Origin: Cryptomeria japonica
Lineage: Eukaryota; Streptophyta; Pinopsida; Cupressales; Cupressaceae
Direction: 5' to 3'
DNA: 64,000 bases
Assembly: GCF_030272615.1 (NCBI RefSeq)
Contig: NC_081408.1
Span: forward strand, 619,624,476-619,688,475
The position numbers were made by a program, and so were the translations under genes. Positions 37,658 to 47,945 of this stretch are shown here, in pieces. Below the pieces are notes generated by a model. It ran no database searches. It was given only the letters and a program-made list of their open reading frames with translations, and was not told where the DNA came from. Within the stretch, counting starts at the first letter, position 1. Every line of letters starts with the position of its first letter.

Positions 37658-39635
37658 CTATCTCGCTGGCCCTGTCACTCCTCGGCTCTCAGATCGTGTC
37701 CCGGCAGTTCGAGATCGACTCGATCTCGACTGTGCAAAACTCTCAACACGTCGATCTCTAGGTACTGCAGCCTCATAGTGCCGCCTGTAATACTCAGCCT
37801 CCTGGACACTCCGTGTCAGCTCTCTGAGGGTGTCTCTCAAGGGACCACCCGCCGCTACTCTCTGCACGGTCGCTAAGGGCTCCTCTGCTCGACCCCGCCG
37901 CTCTATCTCCATATCTCTCTTAGTAGTCAACTGAGAAATCTGCCGCTGATAAGTCAAAATCTATGCCTGCAGCTGCTGCACAGTGATCTGTAGAGTCCGG
38001 ATCTGTGCATCCTCTACATGACTCGGCACTCGAACCTGCAGTGGTACCTGTGCTGGCACCACTCCTCCCACTCGGCCTGTCCTGGGTACGGGAGGTGGAA
38101 GTATATCTATCCTCCTCCTCTGTGCTGGCCTCCCCACCTCCTCCTCTCCTCCCACTGTAGCTAGCACCTCTGTCACTCTCCCCTCTCTCCCGGCTCCAAT
38201 GGCTAATCCTTCTCTCCCCCTCTCAATCCTGCCCTGCCGTACCGCTCTCTGCACACCTCTACCTCCCCTCCTCCCTCTACCTCCTCCATCATCCCCATCA
38301 TCTCCATCATCCCCATCATCTCCCCCATCTCCCTCCTCTCCATCTGAATCAAATGCTGGCCTCATCTCCTCTAGATCTGAGATCCTCGCCACGACCCGAG
38401 CAGCAAACAAACAAGCAAACTCGTCGGTCATCCCAACATCCTGTATCTCTGGGGCATAGTCCCAAATCTGTCCGGCCAACCCTGTGAACTCCTCTATGGC
38501 CACAACACTATCAGTGGTCGGCCCCCAATTGGCCACATCCTGCTACCGTCGTGCATACAAGTATGCTCCCTGTGGAATCCCCTGCTGCCTCCCGAACTAC
38601 CGCAAAACTCGGGTAACCAAAAACCGCTCAATAACAAACGGAGTCCTCCCAATCAGATACCTCGTCATGAAAATGAAAGGCATCTCCATCCCATCCTCGG
38701 CCCATACCTCGCAGCCTGTATACGGTCTCCAGGTGACCGTATCTATATCATCGAACACCCTCCTCCAGTGCTCTAGTTTGCCCAGCTTATGCTGGACAAC
38801 TAGGCCTCTATATCCATAAGCATAAGCAGCACCTACGGGCCTATCCCTGTCTGCCAGTGGCCTAGCTGCTGGAATGTGCTCCCAACACCATACCTGTAAA
38901 AGGGTCACACCTGCTGATAAACTCCCATAACCGAGGTATACTACCTCATGCAGGGTCCTGTAAAGGTGGGCCAACATCGCTGACCCCCATGCAAATCTTC
39001 GACCTTGCGTAACCATCTGCTCAAGGACCAGCCCCCATCCTACTGAAAATCCCTTTGACCTGTGATCAGGACAAAGGAATCCTCCAATGAATCCTGCCAA
39101 TACCGATGGCAGCGGTGCATAATCCAGATCCATGAACTCCTGCCAAGGGATCTCATAACCATAGACACTCTCATCATGGAATATACGGCGCAGTGCCTCT
39201 GTGCCGCCCTCCTCTGTCTGCTCATACGGTAATATAGCCCCTATCACAGGAATCCTCAATATCCGGTAGCAATCCTCCGGTGTCACTATCATCTCTCCAG
39301 TAGCAAAATGAAAGGTGTTCGTGTTGCTATGCCACCTCTCTGCCAATACTGTCAACAGTCCCCGGTTCACAGTGAACCGCGGCATATCAAGAAGCGAGGT
39401 CAATCCACATCTCTCAATAATATCCAAGTCTACTTGTGACAGACGTGGTATCAGCGTCCATGGTCTCGGGAATCTCTCCCTCGACTACACAATACCCAAT
39501 CGCTCCTATCAACAAACAAAACATATCCAATATCAGTTTCCACATCAACACAAAGATATCAAAATAAAACTTACATCAAACACATGAAACAAATTTGCTC
39601 ATCTACAATCAAAGTTCAACATCCTATCATTTCAT

Positions 39636-39790
39636 ATCAACTTGTAAAACAACTCAAGTTCTCAAAAACCATATCAAAACTTGTAAAACAACTCAAGTTT
39701 CCCACCCATATCAGCTTGTAAAACAACTCAAGTTTCCAACCCATATCGGCTTGTAAAACAACTCAGGCTTTCACACACATTGAACTTGAA
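39636..39790. repeat. 35-39-bp tandem repeat, four copies
   Basis: CTTGTAAAACAACTCAAG or a near copy starts at 39641, 39680, 39715 and 39750, with CATATC(A/G)GC-type text between. It lies inside the proposed antisense intron. Confidence 0.85.
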
Positions 39791-39975
39791 ACAGGTAACG
39801 CAAATAATCATATTCTGATCAACACAAACAGCTTGATATCTATACATAACTTGGAAAATTGCACATCAAAACAAGTTATACAAATACTCATCTTGGATAA
39901 ATGCATCAAAAACACGACAGGCACGCAAAAACACAACTTTTCAAAATCGGCCAAAACTACAAATTTTTCATGGAT

Positions 39976-40528
39976 GCGCTAAAACAGACCTCCAATGCGC
40001 TAAAACAAACCCACGCGCTAGGCTGCTTGTCCTACGCGCTAACCTATCTGCCTTATGCGCTAGATTCTATCTATGCGCTACTCTTTTATACCGATGCGCT
40101 AGACTCTGTCTACGCGCTACTCTTTTCCTCCATTGCGCTACCCAATCTAACCTATGCGCTAGATACTGTCTACGCGCTAATCTACCCTCCATAATCGCTC
40201 CCCTTTTCATCCTATGTGCTAGGTTAGTCCTACGCGCTAATCTACTCTTCCTAAGCGCTACCCTTTCAGCCCTATGCGCTAGGTCAGACCTACGCGCTAA
40301 ACCCCCTTCGCTATGCGACCTACTGCGGCCCCTATGCGCTAGGTTATACCTATTCGCTAACCTGTTGACTAGAGGCGCTACCAAAACCTTTACATGCGCT
40401 ATTTTCAGTTCACACACTAACCTAAAAATCCTATGCGCTAACAAATGTTTTCGGACGCGACCCCTAAATTTGAGCTTGATGCGCTACTTCGCACTGCATA
40501 TGCGCTAATCTACGCCTTAGACGTGCTA
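39976..40528 (-). repeat. TE-I array 3: the same motif inverted, 60-bp higher-order period
   Basis: GCGCTA (complement of TAGCGC) or variants at 39976, 39997, 40015, 40036, 40057, 40075, 40096, 40114, 40135, 40156, 40174, 40195, 40216, 40234, 40255, 40276, 40294, 40315, 40336, 40354, 40375, 40396, 40414, 40435, 40456, 40481, 40502, 40523. Steps repeat mostly as 21+21+18 = 60. All but one step (25, at 40456-40481) are multiples of three, so the minus strand is open at 40444-40067 with LAHR/LARR repeats. It lies inside the proposed intron of the antisense gene and reads TAGCGCRT on that gene's strand. Confidence 0.92.
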
Positions 40529-40764
40529 AACCGAAAAGCCCGAACTTGAAAATTCAAAAAACACCTAAAAATGACAAAACCAAAAATCAAAAAGGGGTCA
40601 AAAAGGATGACTTACTGGTGGTCCACGCGCTACTGGCCTCCGGTACCTCCGAACGCGCTCGAAACGGTGTCTGTGATAGGGAATAGGCATTTTCTCTCCA
40701 GATCAAATTATCTTTTCTTCAAAGTCAACAAAGCACAAATGACTTTAAATCAAGCCCTTTTCCC

Positions 40765-40772
40765 CTTTTATA
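40765..40772 (-). promoter_or_regulatory. TATA box of the antisense gene
   Basis: On minus, CTATAAAAGGGG, about 75-80 bases upstream of the proposed ATG at 40690. It would place the transcription start near 40740. It is separate from the LTR promoter. Confidence 0.55.
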
Positions 40773-41117
40773 GGAGGAAAATGAAATTAGGGTTAGCCAA
40801 CTGGACCTGTAATATGGTCGCGGTCTCCCCTATACCAGAACAGTTGTAATTTATCGGGAGATGAATCAATTTACACACTTTCTACAAGCATGGAATCCTA
40901 CACATCATACGAAATTCATCAATTTAAATCAAAAATTTTCCAAAAATATTGATTCATCTCCCGAGGGGGCATCACATCAAATATCGAATCTGGGGCATCA
41001 CATCAAATCTGGGGCACGACTGGCAAATTAAAAGAGCGACACAAAAATTGCATTTGATCATAAAAACACAAAAACGATCATTTTTCTTTGAAATAACATG
41101 TGCACACATGTCACTTC
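40773..41117. other. TE-I 3' noncoding stretch before the PPT
   Basis: Upstream side of the antisense promoter and 3' end of the sense internal region. Near 40950-41010 there is a short direct repeat (ATCACATCAAAT, GGGGCATCACATCAAATC). The CTCCCGAGGGGGCATC text matches TE-A at 62641-62656. No gene is seen. Confidence 0.6.
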
Positions 41118-41131
41118 AAAGAGGGGCAAAA
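41118..41131 (+). other. TE-I polypurine tract
   Basis: AAAGAGGGGCAAAA directly before the 3' LTR. TE-A has nearly the same tract at 62771-62783. Confidence 0.88.
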
Positions 41132-42596
41132 TGTAGATGTATAAAAATGACCATCTTCCTAAATGAATATTTTATGTTCATTTCTCTATTTAATTAAATC
41201 TAATTTAATTAAATTATCCACATTCTTCTATTTTATTAAGTAAATTACTCAATTTATTTAAATAAAATTCACTATGCCATTTAATGAATAAATCATTTTA
41301 TTCAATTAAATCCCCCTAGCCACTTTTAATTAAATTCAAATTTAATTAAATAGTTATCCTAAATTGAATAAATCAAATTTATTTAATTACAACCAAATTG
41401 AATGAAAATCATTTAATTCAATTAAATCCTATTATCCCCTCATCCACTTGCAAAATCCCAAACCCCTTCCTAATCCCTTCTAGAATCTTCTAAACACTTC
41501 TAATTAACCTAACCCTCCTCTAAACTTTGTCACATCCCTAAGCAAAGGGAGGTCACTTCTTAAATGGCCCAAAGTCTTGGATAACCATTGAAGGTTTTCA
41601 ACCTTCAACCACCAAAACCCCCAAAGTCTTTGAAAACCATTGAAGGCTTCCAACCTTCAACCACTTAATCCCCAAAGTCTCTAATAACCATTAATGGTTA
41701 TTTCAAACCCTCCCACATGGTTAAAACATTTGTTTTGACTCAACCTCTACCCAACCCAAGGGTCTCATCAGGCCTTTAATGCTTTGACCATGATTATCCC
41801 TTAATCATTTGCACAAAGGTTTATCTTTGGATTAGATCCTAAATCATTGGGTAAACCTAATTTAGACTTGACCCTTAGCCTTTAGATAACCATGAGGTCT
41901 TCTCAGGCCTTTAATACCTCCAACCTCTTCTTTCAACCCAATCTTATGTTGACATTTGTCACCATGTCATTGGTGCAAATTGTGCACATGGATCCCCAAC
42001 TTTCAAACTTGGCCCTTGATTAAACCTTTCAATCCTGACCATCCATTGCCCTGTTTGTGCTATAAATAGAGCTCTCATTCCTCCATTCTTAACAATCATC
42101 TTTCAAATTTGAAGCATCACACTTATGCTCAAATTCTTTCAAACTTTTATTTCATATATGCTCATCATTTAGCCTCTTTTAGATCAGGAATTAGACTAAA
42201 TATGCATGTTAGAGTAATTTATTTATCATTTTAGCTCAATTATAGACTAAATATAGTATGCTAGGATAGTATTCATACTAATCTTGTCATCTTATCATTT
42301 AGTTTATTGCATTTTAGAATCATACCTAGCTTACAACACATTTCACACAAAATCAATTAAAAATCTCTCTCGTTCTCATATTTGCCATCCCCAAACCATT
42401 TTGCTCAGTAATCTGAGAGAAAAACATTGGTTTGAGGGACATTGTGAGATAGAGAACCATGGGACCCTCCTTGGGAAGCTGAGTAACACTACGTTACTCC
42501 ATAGCTTGGATCAAGAAGTCCTGTGTGTGTGTGTGGACTGGTATTTCTCATAATTTTCACGTTTTAAGTTTTATTCACCCACTTTTCCCACATACA
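41132..42596 (+). repeat. TE-I 3' LTR
   Basis: 1,465 bp, TGTAGATGTATAAA...CACATACA, with TATA box at 42061-42068. Followed by the TSD ATGTG. About nine differences from the left LTR. Confidence 0.95.
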
Positions 42597-42601
42597 ATGT
42601 G

Positions 42602-43690
42602 ATCTACCAATTCTTGCCTCTCCTCTTCAATCTTCGAAAGTTACATAATTTTCTTTTCTAGGGCACTTTGAAAGAACTCATCTTCTATTACTTTCTGCAA
42701 CCTAACGAATGATAGTTCTAGAGGTAAGGACAACTAAGCTTCAACTCAATATACGAATTCAAATGATGTCATACCTATGGCCCTTTTGGGTGAGGTCCTG
42801 TCTTCCCATAGTGCTTCATATAACCTTTTATGCCAATCCTTTGCATTCTCAACGACCAACTTTCGCATTATAGAAATCAGATTCTTATTGCTAGATTTGG
42901 TCAGGCTATTTTCTTGCAGATAGTAGTTTGAAGAATGAGATAAGTAAATGCCATGATCATAACAAAACAAGATGAGTTCTTCGGAGGAGAAATTTGGAAC
43001 ATTATCGGTCACAATTTTCTGGGGTACACTAAATCTAGTCATGATATTTTCTTTCAAGAAGGTACGAACAATTTTTGAAGTAGTCTTCCTGATAGGGACT
43101 ACTCCTACCCACTTTGTAAATTAATTTGTAGCTATGAGAATATGGATATGACCGGAACTTGAAGGGGGATTCAATGGACCTAAAAAATCTAATCCCCGTT
43201 GTTTGAAGGGTTCATCTATGATTACCGGTCTTAATGGCAATGGAGCTAGCTCAGGTCTTCTTGAGAATAATTTGCATTTCTCACAGCCTGCAACCCATTT
43301 ATAGGCATCTTTAAACATTCATGGCCAGTAGTAACAAATCCTGAGGATTTTGAATGCTATTACAGTTGATGAATAGTGTCCTTTGCATGCCTCATTATGA
43401 AAAACTTGTAAAAGTTTATCCTACTGCTCTTTGTCAACACATCTTAAGAACAACCCATCCAAACCTTTTTTGTATAGGATATCATCAACAATCACATATT
43501 TAGCCGCTTTCAATCTCAAATTTCTCTTTTATTTTGCAGTTAAATTCTCAAGGCATTCTCCATAAGTCAAGTAATGAGCCACTTTAGTGAACCACTCATC
43601 TTGCAAGCTCATAAATAAAGTTAGTGGGAGTTTGTCTTCCTCTTCCTTGTTTTCAGCCATCAAACAACATAATCCTTGCCCCCAAACTAA
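42602..43690 (-). pseudogene. TE-H integrase, N-terminal and core part, degraded
   Basis: Minus strand. The zinc-binding region includes CEKCKLFSRR near 43270, then the core GLDFLGPL near 43190, VTDNVPNF near 43005 (second catalytic Asp) and NSLTKSSNKN near 42905, where Lys replaces the catalytic Glu. The frame reaches the TE-I insertion at 42602 and resumes at 25132. Stops occur near 43320 and 43120. The loss of Glu makes it inactive. Confidence 0.8.
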
Positions 43691-44950
43691 TTTGGTTGGT
43701 CAGATATCCAAATCAAACTCCTAAACCTTTGAAACCCAAGTTCTATTATTCATTCCTACCTCTTGCTGAGTTAAGATACTTTTCATAGTAGGATTTGGGA
43801 CAAAGACAATTGAATGGGAATGTAGAACATAATACCTAAAATGCTTTACATCTTTAACAACTGCAAAGGCCTTCTTTTCTACCAATGAGTAGTTCAGCTC
43901 ATGCTTTTTGAATGAAACACTCATGACCGTAATAGGGACTTCTTCATTCAGTTCATTATTTTACAGAAGAATACCAGACATTGTGTGTTCAGAAGCATAA
44001 CAATACATGATTAAATCTTTCTTAAAATCAAGATTTATTAATGTCGAAGCATGAGAAATTGCTTCTTTTACCTCTTCAAAGGCTTTTTTTGCTTCTTCCT
44101 TCCACTTGAAAATATGCTTCTCACTCATCATCCCTACAATGTGTTTAGTAATTTCAGAAAAGTCTAGCACAAACCTCCTGAGGAAACTCACTTTCCCAAA
44201 GAATGATTTGACACCACTTTTGTCTGATGGCATACTTAACTGTTGAATGGCTTTTACCCGATTAGGTTCTATCTTGATACCATCTTCTAAAAATATATGT
44301 CCTAGTAACTTTCCCTCTATAACACAGAAAATTGAAATCTTCGGTTTGAGAGAAATACCATGGTCTCTGCATCTTTGTAACATAGTCCCCAAATCTCTTA
44401 AGTGATTTTTCCTTCTTTTAATAAAAAACTGTCAAATCATCAAGATAGATAACTATTGTCTTACCAATGAGGTGACCGAATGAGAGGTTCATTGCCCTTT
44501 ATAAAGTTGCTCCCACATTTATTAGGCCAAAAGGCATTCGATTGTAGGCAAAAGTTCCCCAAGGGGTTGTGAAGGTTGTTTTATGCTGATCTTCTTTTGC
44601 TACACTTATCTGGTTATAACTAGAGAAACCATCAAGCATCGACATCATCTCTAATTCGACAACATTTTAGAGAATATGATCCATTGCTGGCAATGGATAA
44701 TTATCTTTTAAACTAGCCTGATTCAAGTTTCAAAAATCCACATAGATCCTTATTTCTCTATCATTCTTGGGAACCAGAATGATATTGGCCACCCATGTAG
44801 AATGATGAATAGGATAAATGATCCTCACCCAAAGCATCTTAACTATTTCTTTGAAAATAGCATCTGCAACCTTGGGGTTGTAATTTCTTAATTTTTGTCT
44901 AAAAGGAGCTACTCTAGGCTTAAGGGGAATATGATGTTGAAACTAACCAT
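43691..44950 (-). pseudogene. TE-H reverse transcriptase and RNase H, degraded
   Basis: Minus strand. RT runs from about 44940 to 44150, with the active-site box YLDD at 44448-44437, the preceding PFGLINVGAT near 44530 and SMLDGFSSYNQI near 44635. The connection (LGHIFLEDGIKIEP) follows near 44290. RNase H (43960-43720) has HELNYSLVEKKAFAVV and KHFRYYVLHS but a poor first catalytic motif (CYASEHTMSG). Several stops and a frame change near 44400 disable it. It resembles, but is clearly distinct from, the RT of TE-A and TE-I. Confidence 0.8.
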
Positions 44951-45850
44951 TTCTAAATTCTTTCAAATCCTCATAAGACAAGGAAAAAACATCTAAATAC
45001 CTTTGTAGCAGTTTAACAAATAAATGTCTTTCCTTAGGATTGTAACACCTTCCTAAATTGACCATCTTTGGGTTGTTTTCATCACCTAAATTAATCTTTT
45101 CATATTCTCTCAATGTGTTAGCGGTTTGAGAAACATCTTCTTTAACATACCTATCATTGCAATCAAAGAGGAATTCTAAGGATACAATTCCTTTTGGAAT
45201 TCGGTTTCCCTTCAATTGAAAAACTTCCTTTTTAAAGCTTTCCCCTATATTTGGACAAAATACATTACATTTGTTCTCAAAATCTTCAAAGAAAGAGGAG
45301 GCAAAAATTTCAGAATTTTGCAAGAATTGGTTTATGTGTTTATCATTTCCAAACACTTGCCAAAAATTTGAATTGTCAAGCACATTAGGACGATTTACAA
45401 CTTCAATAATGTAAACGTCTATACCAAAGTCGGGATGTGGGAGCAAAAAAGATGCTGACACTGCTAAAGAATTTGCCTAGGAATTTTGATCTCTAGGTAT
45501 AACTTCAATTGAGAAGGCATCAAAATATTCAATCTGATCCCAGACTTGGTTTCTATAATATTTGAGCCTTTCATTCTTTGCCGAGAAGAGATCTCGTACT
45601 TATTTAACAATCAATTCTACATCACCTTTGGCACACAACAATTTGATTCCCCTTTTCCTAGCTTGCTCTATTCCTAACAACAATGCCTCACATTCTGCAA
45701 TGTTATTAGTGTTCTTAAATTCTAGTTTGAAATAAAAATGAATCTTTTCTCCTCATGGGGAAATGAGTACCACTCCAACACTAGATCCAGTCGATGCACA
45801 ACTACCATCAAATTCCATCTCCCACAAGCCTATAGTGAGATCCACTTCAA
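44951..45850 (-). pseudogene. TE-H archaeal-type RNase H located before RT
   Basis: Minus strand, 45830-45440: MEFDGSCASTGSSVGVVLIS, NIAECEALLLGIEQA, KGDVELIVK and VIPRDQNS..ANSLA, the four conserved blocks of an RNase HI fold (Asp, Glu, Asp retained; the last Asp is Asn). Stops near 45755, 45602 and 45478. An open linker follows from 45461 to 44943 leading into RT. Its position between protease and RT differs from TE-I, where the second RNase H follows the first one after RT. Whether this order is typical of its lineage is not something I can check. Confidence 0.78.
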
Positions 45851-46486
45851 CTTCTGGTGTACTTTCCTTATCATCAGAGAAGAGCAAATAATTACCAAAA
45901 TCACATTCATGATACAATATTTGTGATTTTGGGTCATCAAAGGGAAAAATGGTGTACTTGGACTTTGGTTAAGGTTGAAGAGAAAAATTTTGTTTACCAA
46001 TGGGAATTATTGCCTTAGACGAATCCATTTAATTTCTCCTCCCAAATCCTTACAAAAGGTCCTTAACAACATTCCATAACTTGTGGGAATATTAGCAACT
46101 AGAATAGTCAACTTCACTCTTTTTTTAGGATGTACCACTAGAGCAACCCACACATCCTTGATTTGACCTAGTAAAGGAATTAGTTTTGAATCCATTGAAT
46201 AGCATTTATTGAATGTTTTAGTGAGTGAAAGGCCTAGTTCTTTAGCAACCGTAGATGACATAATATTATCAGAGGCCCCAGAATATATAATGCAATTATT
46301 AAGTTTAAACCCATTGATAAATAAGGACACATAGAATGGCTCAGGCTTTTGGTCAGGTACTAATGGTGATTCAATTGGTTCATTAGCTAATGTCTTTAGA
46401 ATAGTACTAGACAACTCTGTAGACCCGGTATTCTTTTCATCCTGTGAAGACTCAAGGTGAATCAATGGTGAGTTGGTGTATTGCAA
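45851..46486 (-). pseudogene. TE-H protease, inactive
   Basis: Minus strand, mainly 46486-46007: PFYVSLFINGFKLNNCIIYSGASDNIMS. The catalytic D-S-G-A box reads Y-S-G-A, so the Asp is lost. The flap and C-terminal part (KRVKLTILVANIPTSYGMLL) follow, where TE-I has LLGRPW. The stretch 46006-45851 links it to the aRNase H in a shifted frame. Confidence 0.72.
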
Positions 46487-47945
46487 TTAAGTAGTTTCCC
46501 CTTGAACATATTTAATCAATTTTTCTCACTCCTTAGGATTCAACCTAATATATTCAGCAGGAGAAATCTGAATTTTTGATGCCTTGTAAAATTCAATATC
46601 AAAAGAAGAATCAGGTTCAACATGCTTCAACATATGAACCTCTTGAACTTTTGAACAATTCTCTAAGTTTTAGTTCAAAGGTTCTTTACCTTTAGCTATA
46701 GTTTTGAGAAAGGTTGTGGTACCTATATATTTAGATTGACGCTGACCTCTAGTGAGGATGGCACAAGAAGGATCTCCAAGGGTTACCAATATATCACCTC
46801 CCCTATCTAAATCTGATTCATACTCAAGGAACTGTATTCCAGAGTTGCCAAGTTTCCCATGGACTTCTTCTTCTGGACCAAGTTCACTTATGGCCTCTCT
46901 TGTATTCATCATTTGTGCATACCACACCATCTTTGGACAAGAATTACCATCATGATCATCAGTGAGATGAAAGACACACATATTCCCCTTATGCGATGGA
47001 GCTTCAATAACTAATCTTTGTTGAGTCGAAGGCAATTGTAAGGCTTTATTCCCAGTTCCCATAGACTAATTTGTAATCCTCCTTGGTATGTCTTGATAAG
47101 GCTGTGAATAAGACATACTAGCCTTGGGTAATTGTCTTTTGAGTGATGACACCATTCATCACTCATTGAATTACAGGGTCTGAAGAGGTAGAGGGTTGAG
47201 AATTTGCCACTTGTACTTCTCTCTTCCATTTTCTTGCAGTAATCAAGTCATTTTCTAACTCAACAACAAGTGTTTTAACATCATTCAGAGTTGCAACCCT
47301 CTGTCTACGAATCAAAAAACTGATTTCTGAGGGCATTAAGTTTATAAAGAAACATTTCAAATTATCATTTGAAGGTTTCTAAATGCAAGAATTTTATGAA
47401 CAATTTTATCAAACATAGCCACGAAATCTCTCATAGATTCAGGAATCTCTTTTTTTAATTGAGCTAACTAGGCCAAAAGGGAATGCTCATCTTCTTTTAT
47501 CTTGAACCTAGATTCAAATCTAGTTTTCAAATCTTGTCAATTTGTTATTACACTGTTTGGAAAATGATAAAACCAATCTACAATGACTTCAGTTAATGTT
47601 TGTACAAACAACCTTACTGCAACATCTTCATGTTGGATAGCTATTATACCACATGCAACATTAAATGCATTCAATTTTTCATTAACTGTGACCTTCCCGT
47701 CACCACTAAATTTAGGCAAATGATCCCTTGCTCCTTTAGGTAAGCATTCAAATTCAAACCAAGGTTCAATGGACCTACTGTGGCCCCCCAAGGATTGTTG
47801 GCTTCCATCAGAAGAATGATATTGAGAGGTTTTGAGTTGATTACACTAGGTAAGGTAAAACCATGCAAGGTTAAGGCTTGACAAATTGGAGATATAGGGA
47901 CTGTTATGATTTTAACTTTTAGAGAATGCAGTCCCTTCATACCTT
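46487..47945 (-). pseudogene. TE-H gag, degraded
   Basis: Minus strand. The Ty3-type gag core is around 47730-47400 (LPKFSGDGKVTVNEKLNAF, LFVQTLTEVIVDWFYHFP, then SLLA.LAQLKKEIPESMRDF), followed by a linker and a C-x2-H-x4-H-x4-C motif CVFHLTDDHDGNSC near 46975, the same spacing as in TE-I. Frames change at least twice and stops are common. It begins abruptly at the junction with TE-K near 47946, without PBS or 5' leader. Confidence 0.75.

Larger units (their letters stand above)
37658..40690 (-). pseudogene. Antisense plant-mobile-domain gene of TE-I, two exons
   Basis: Proposed exon 1 is 40690-40616: ATG, 25 codons, basic (MPIPYHRHRFERVRRYRR), ending CCA/GTAAGT. The intron is 40615-39506 (1,110 bp, GT...GATAG). 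Exon 2 is 39505-37658, in phase, with its stop at 37658. Residues coded by 39427-38600 look like the plant mobile domain found in MAIN/MAIL-type proteins and in TE-borne copies: RCGLTSLL, FTVNRGLLTVLAERWH, TFHFATGEMIVTPEDCYRIL and a Trp/Tyr-rich tail. After it comes an Asp-Gly run (about 38290-38340), an Arg/Gly-rich stretch and a coiled-coil end. Three in-frame TAGs (39487-39485, 38599-38597, 37963-37961) break it. Antisense ORFs with this domain are known from Tat-group elements. The promoter and intron reading are my inference. Confidence 0.72.
25138..42596 (+). mobile_element. TE-I: young Tat-lineage Ty3/Gypsy element with antisense gene
   Basis: 17,459 bp with perfect TSD ATGTG (25133-25137, 42597-42601), TG...CA ends and two 1,465-bp LTRs. 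Order: 5' LTR, PBS, 3-kb leader with motif arrays, small upstream ORF, gag-protease, pol (RT, degenerate RNase H, archaeal-type RNase H, integrase), noncoding, antisense plant-mobile-domain gene, third motif array, PPT, 3' LTR. The dual RNase H without a chromodomain, the long leader and the extra ORFs place it in the Tat/Ogre group. The LTRs differ at about nine positions (0.6%), so insertion is recent on the scale of this locus. Gag, pol and the antisense gene all carry stops, so it is not autonomous now. Confidence 0.93.

Noticed and set aside
38199-38459. A + strand Pro/Ser-rich ORF
   Set aside because: It is the complement of the Asp/Gly and Arg/Gly-rich region of the antisense gene, whose frame is much longer and has a recognisable domain.
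37658-38536. Two small independent minus-strand genes ending at 37961 and 37658
   Set aside because: Both share one frame with the plant-mobile-domain part, their apparent starts are GTG and TTG codons, and single TAGs separate them. They are parts of one broken exon.
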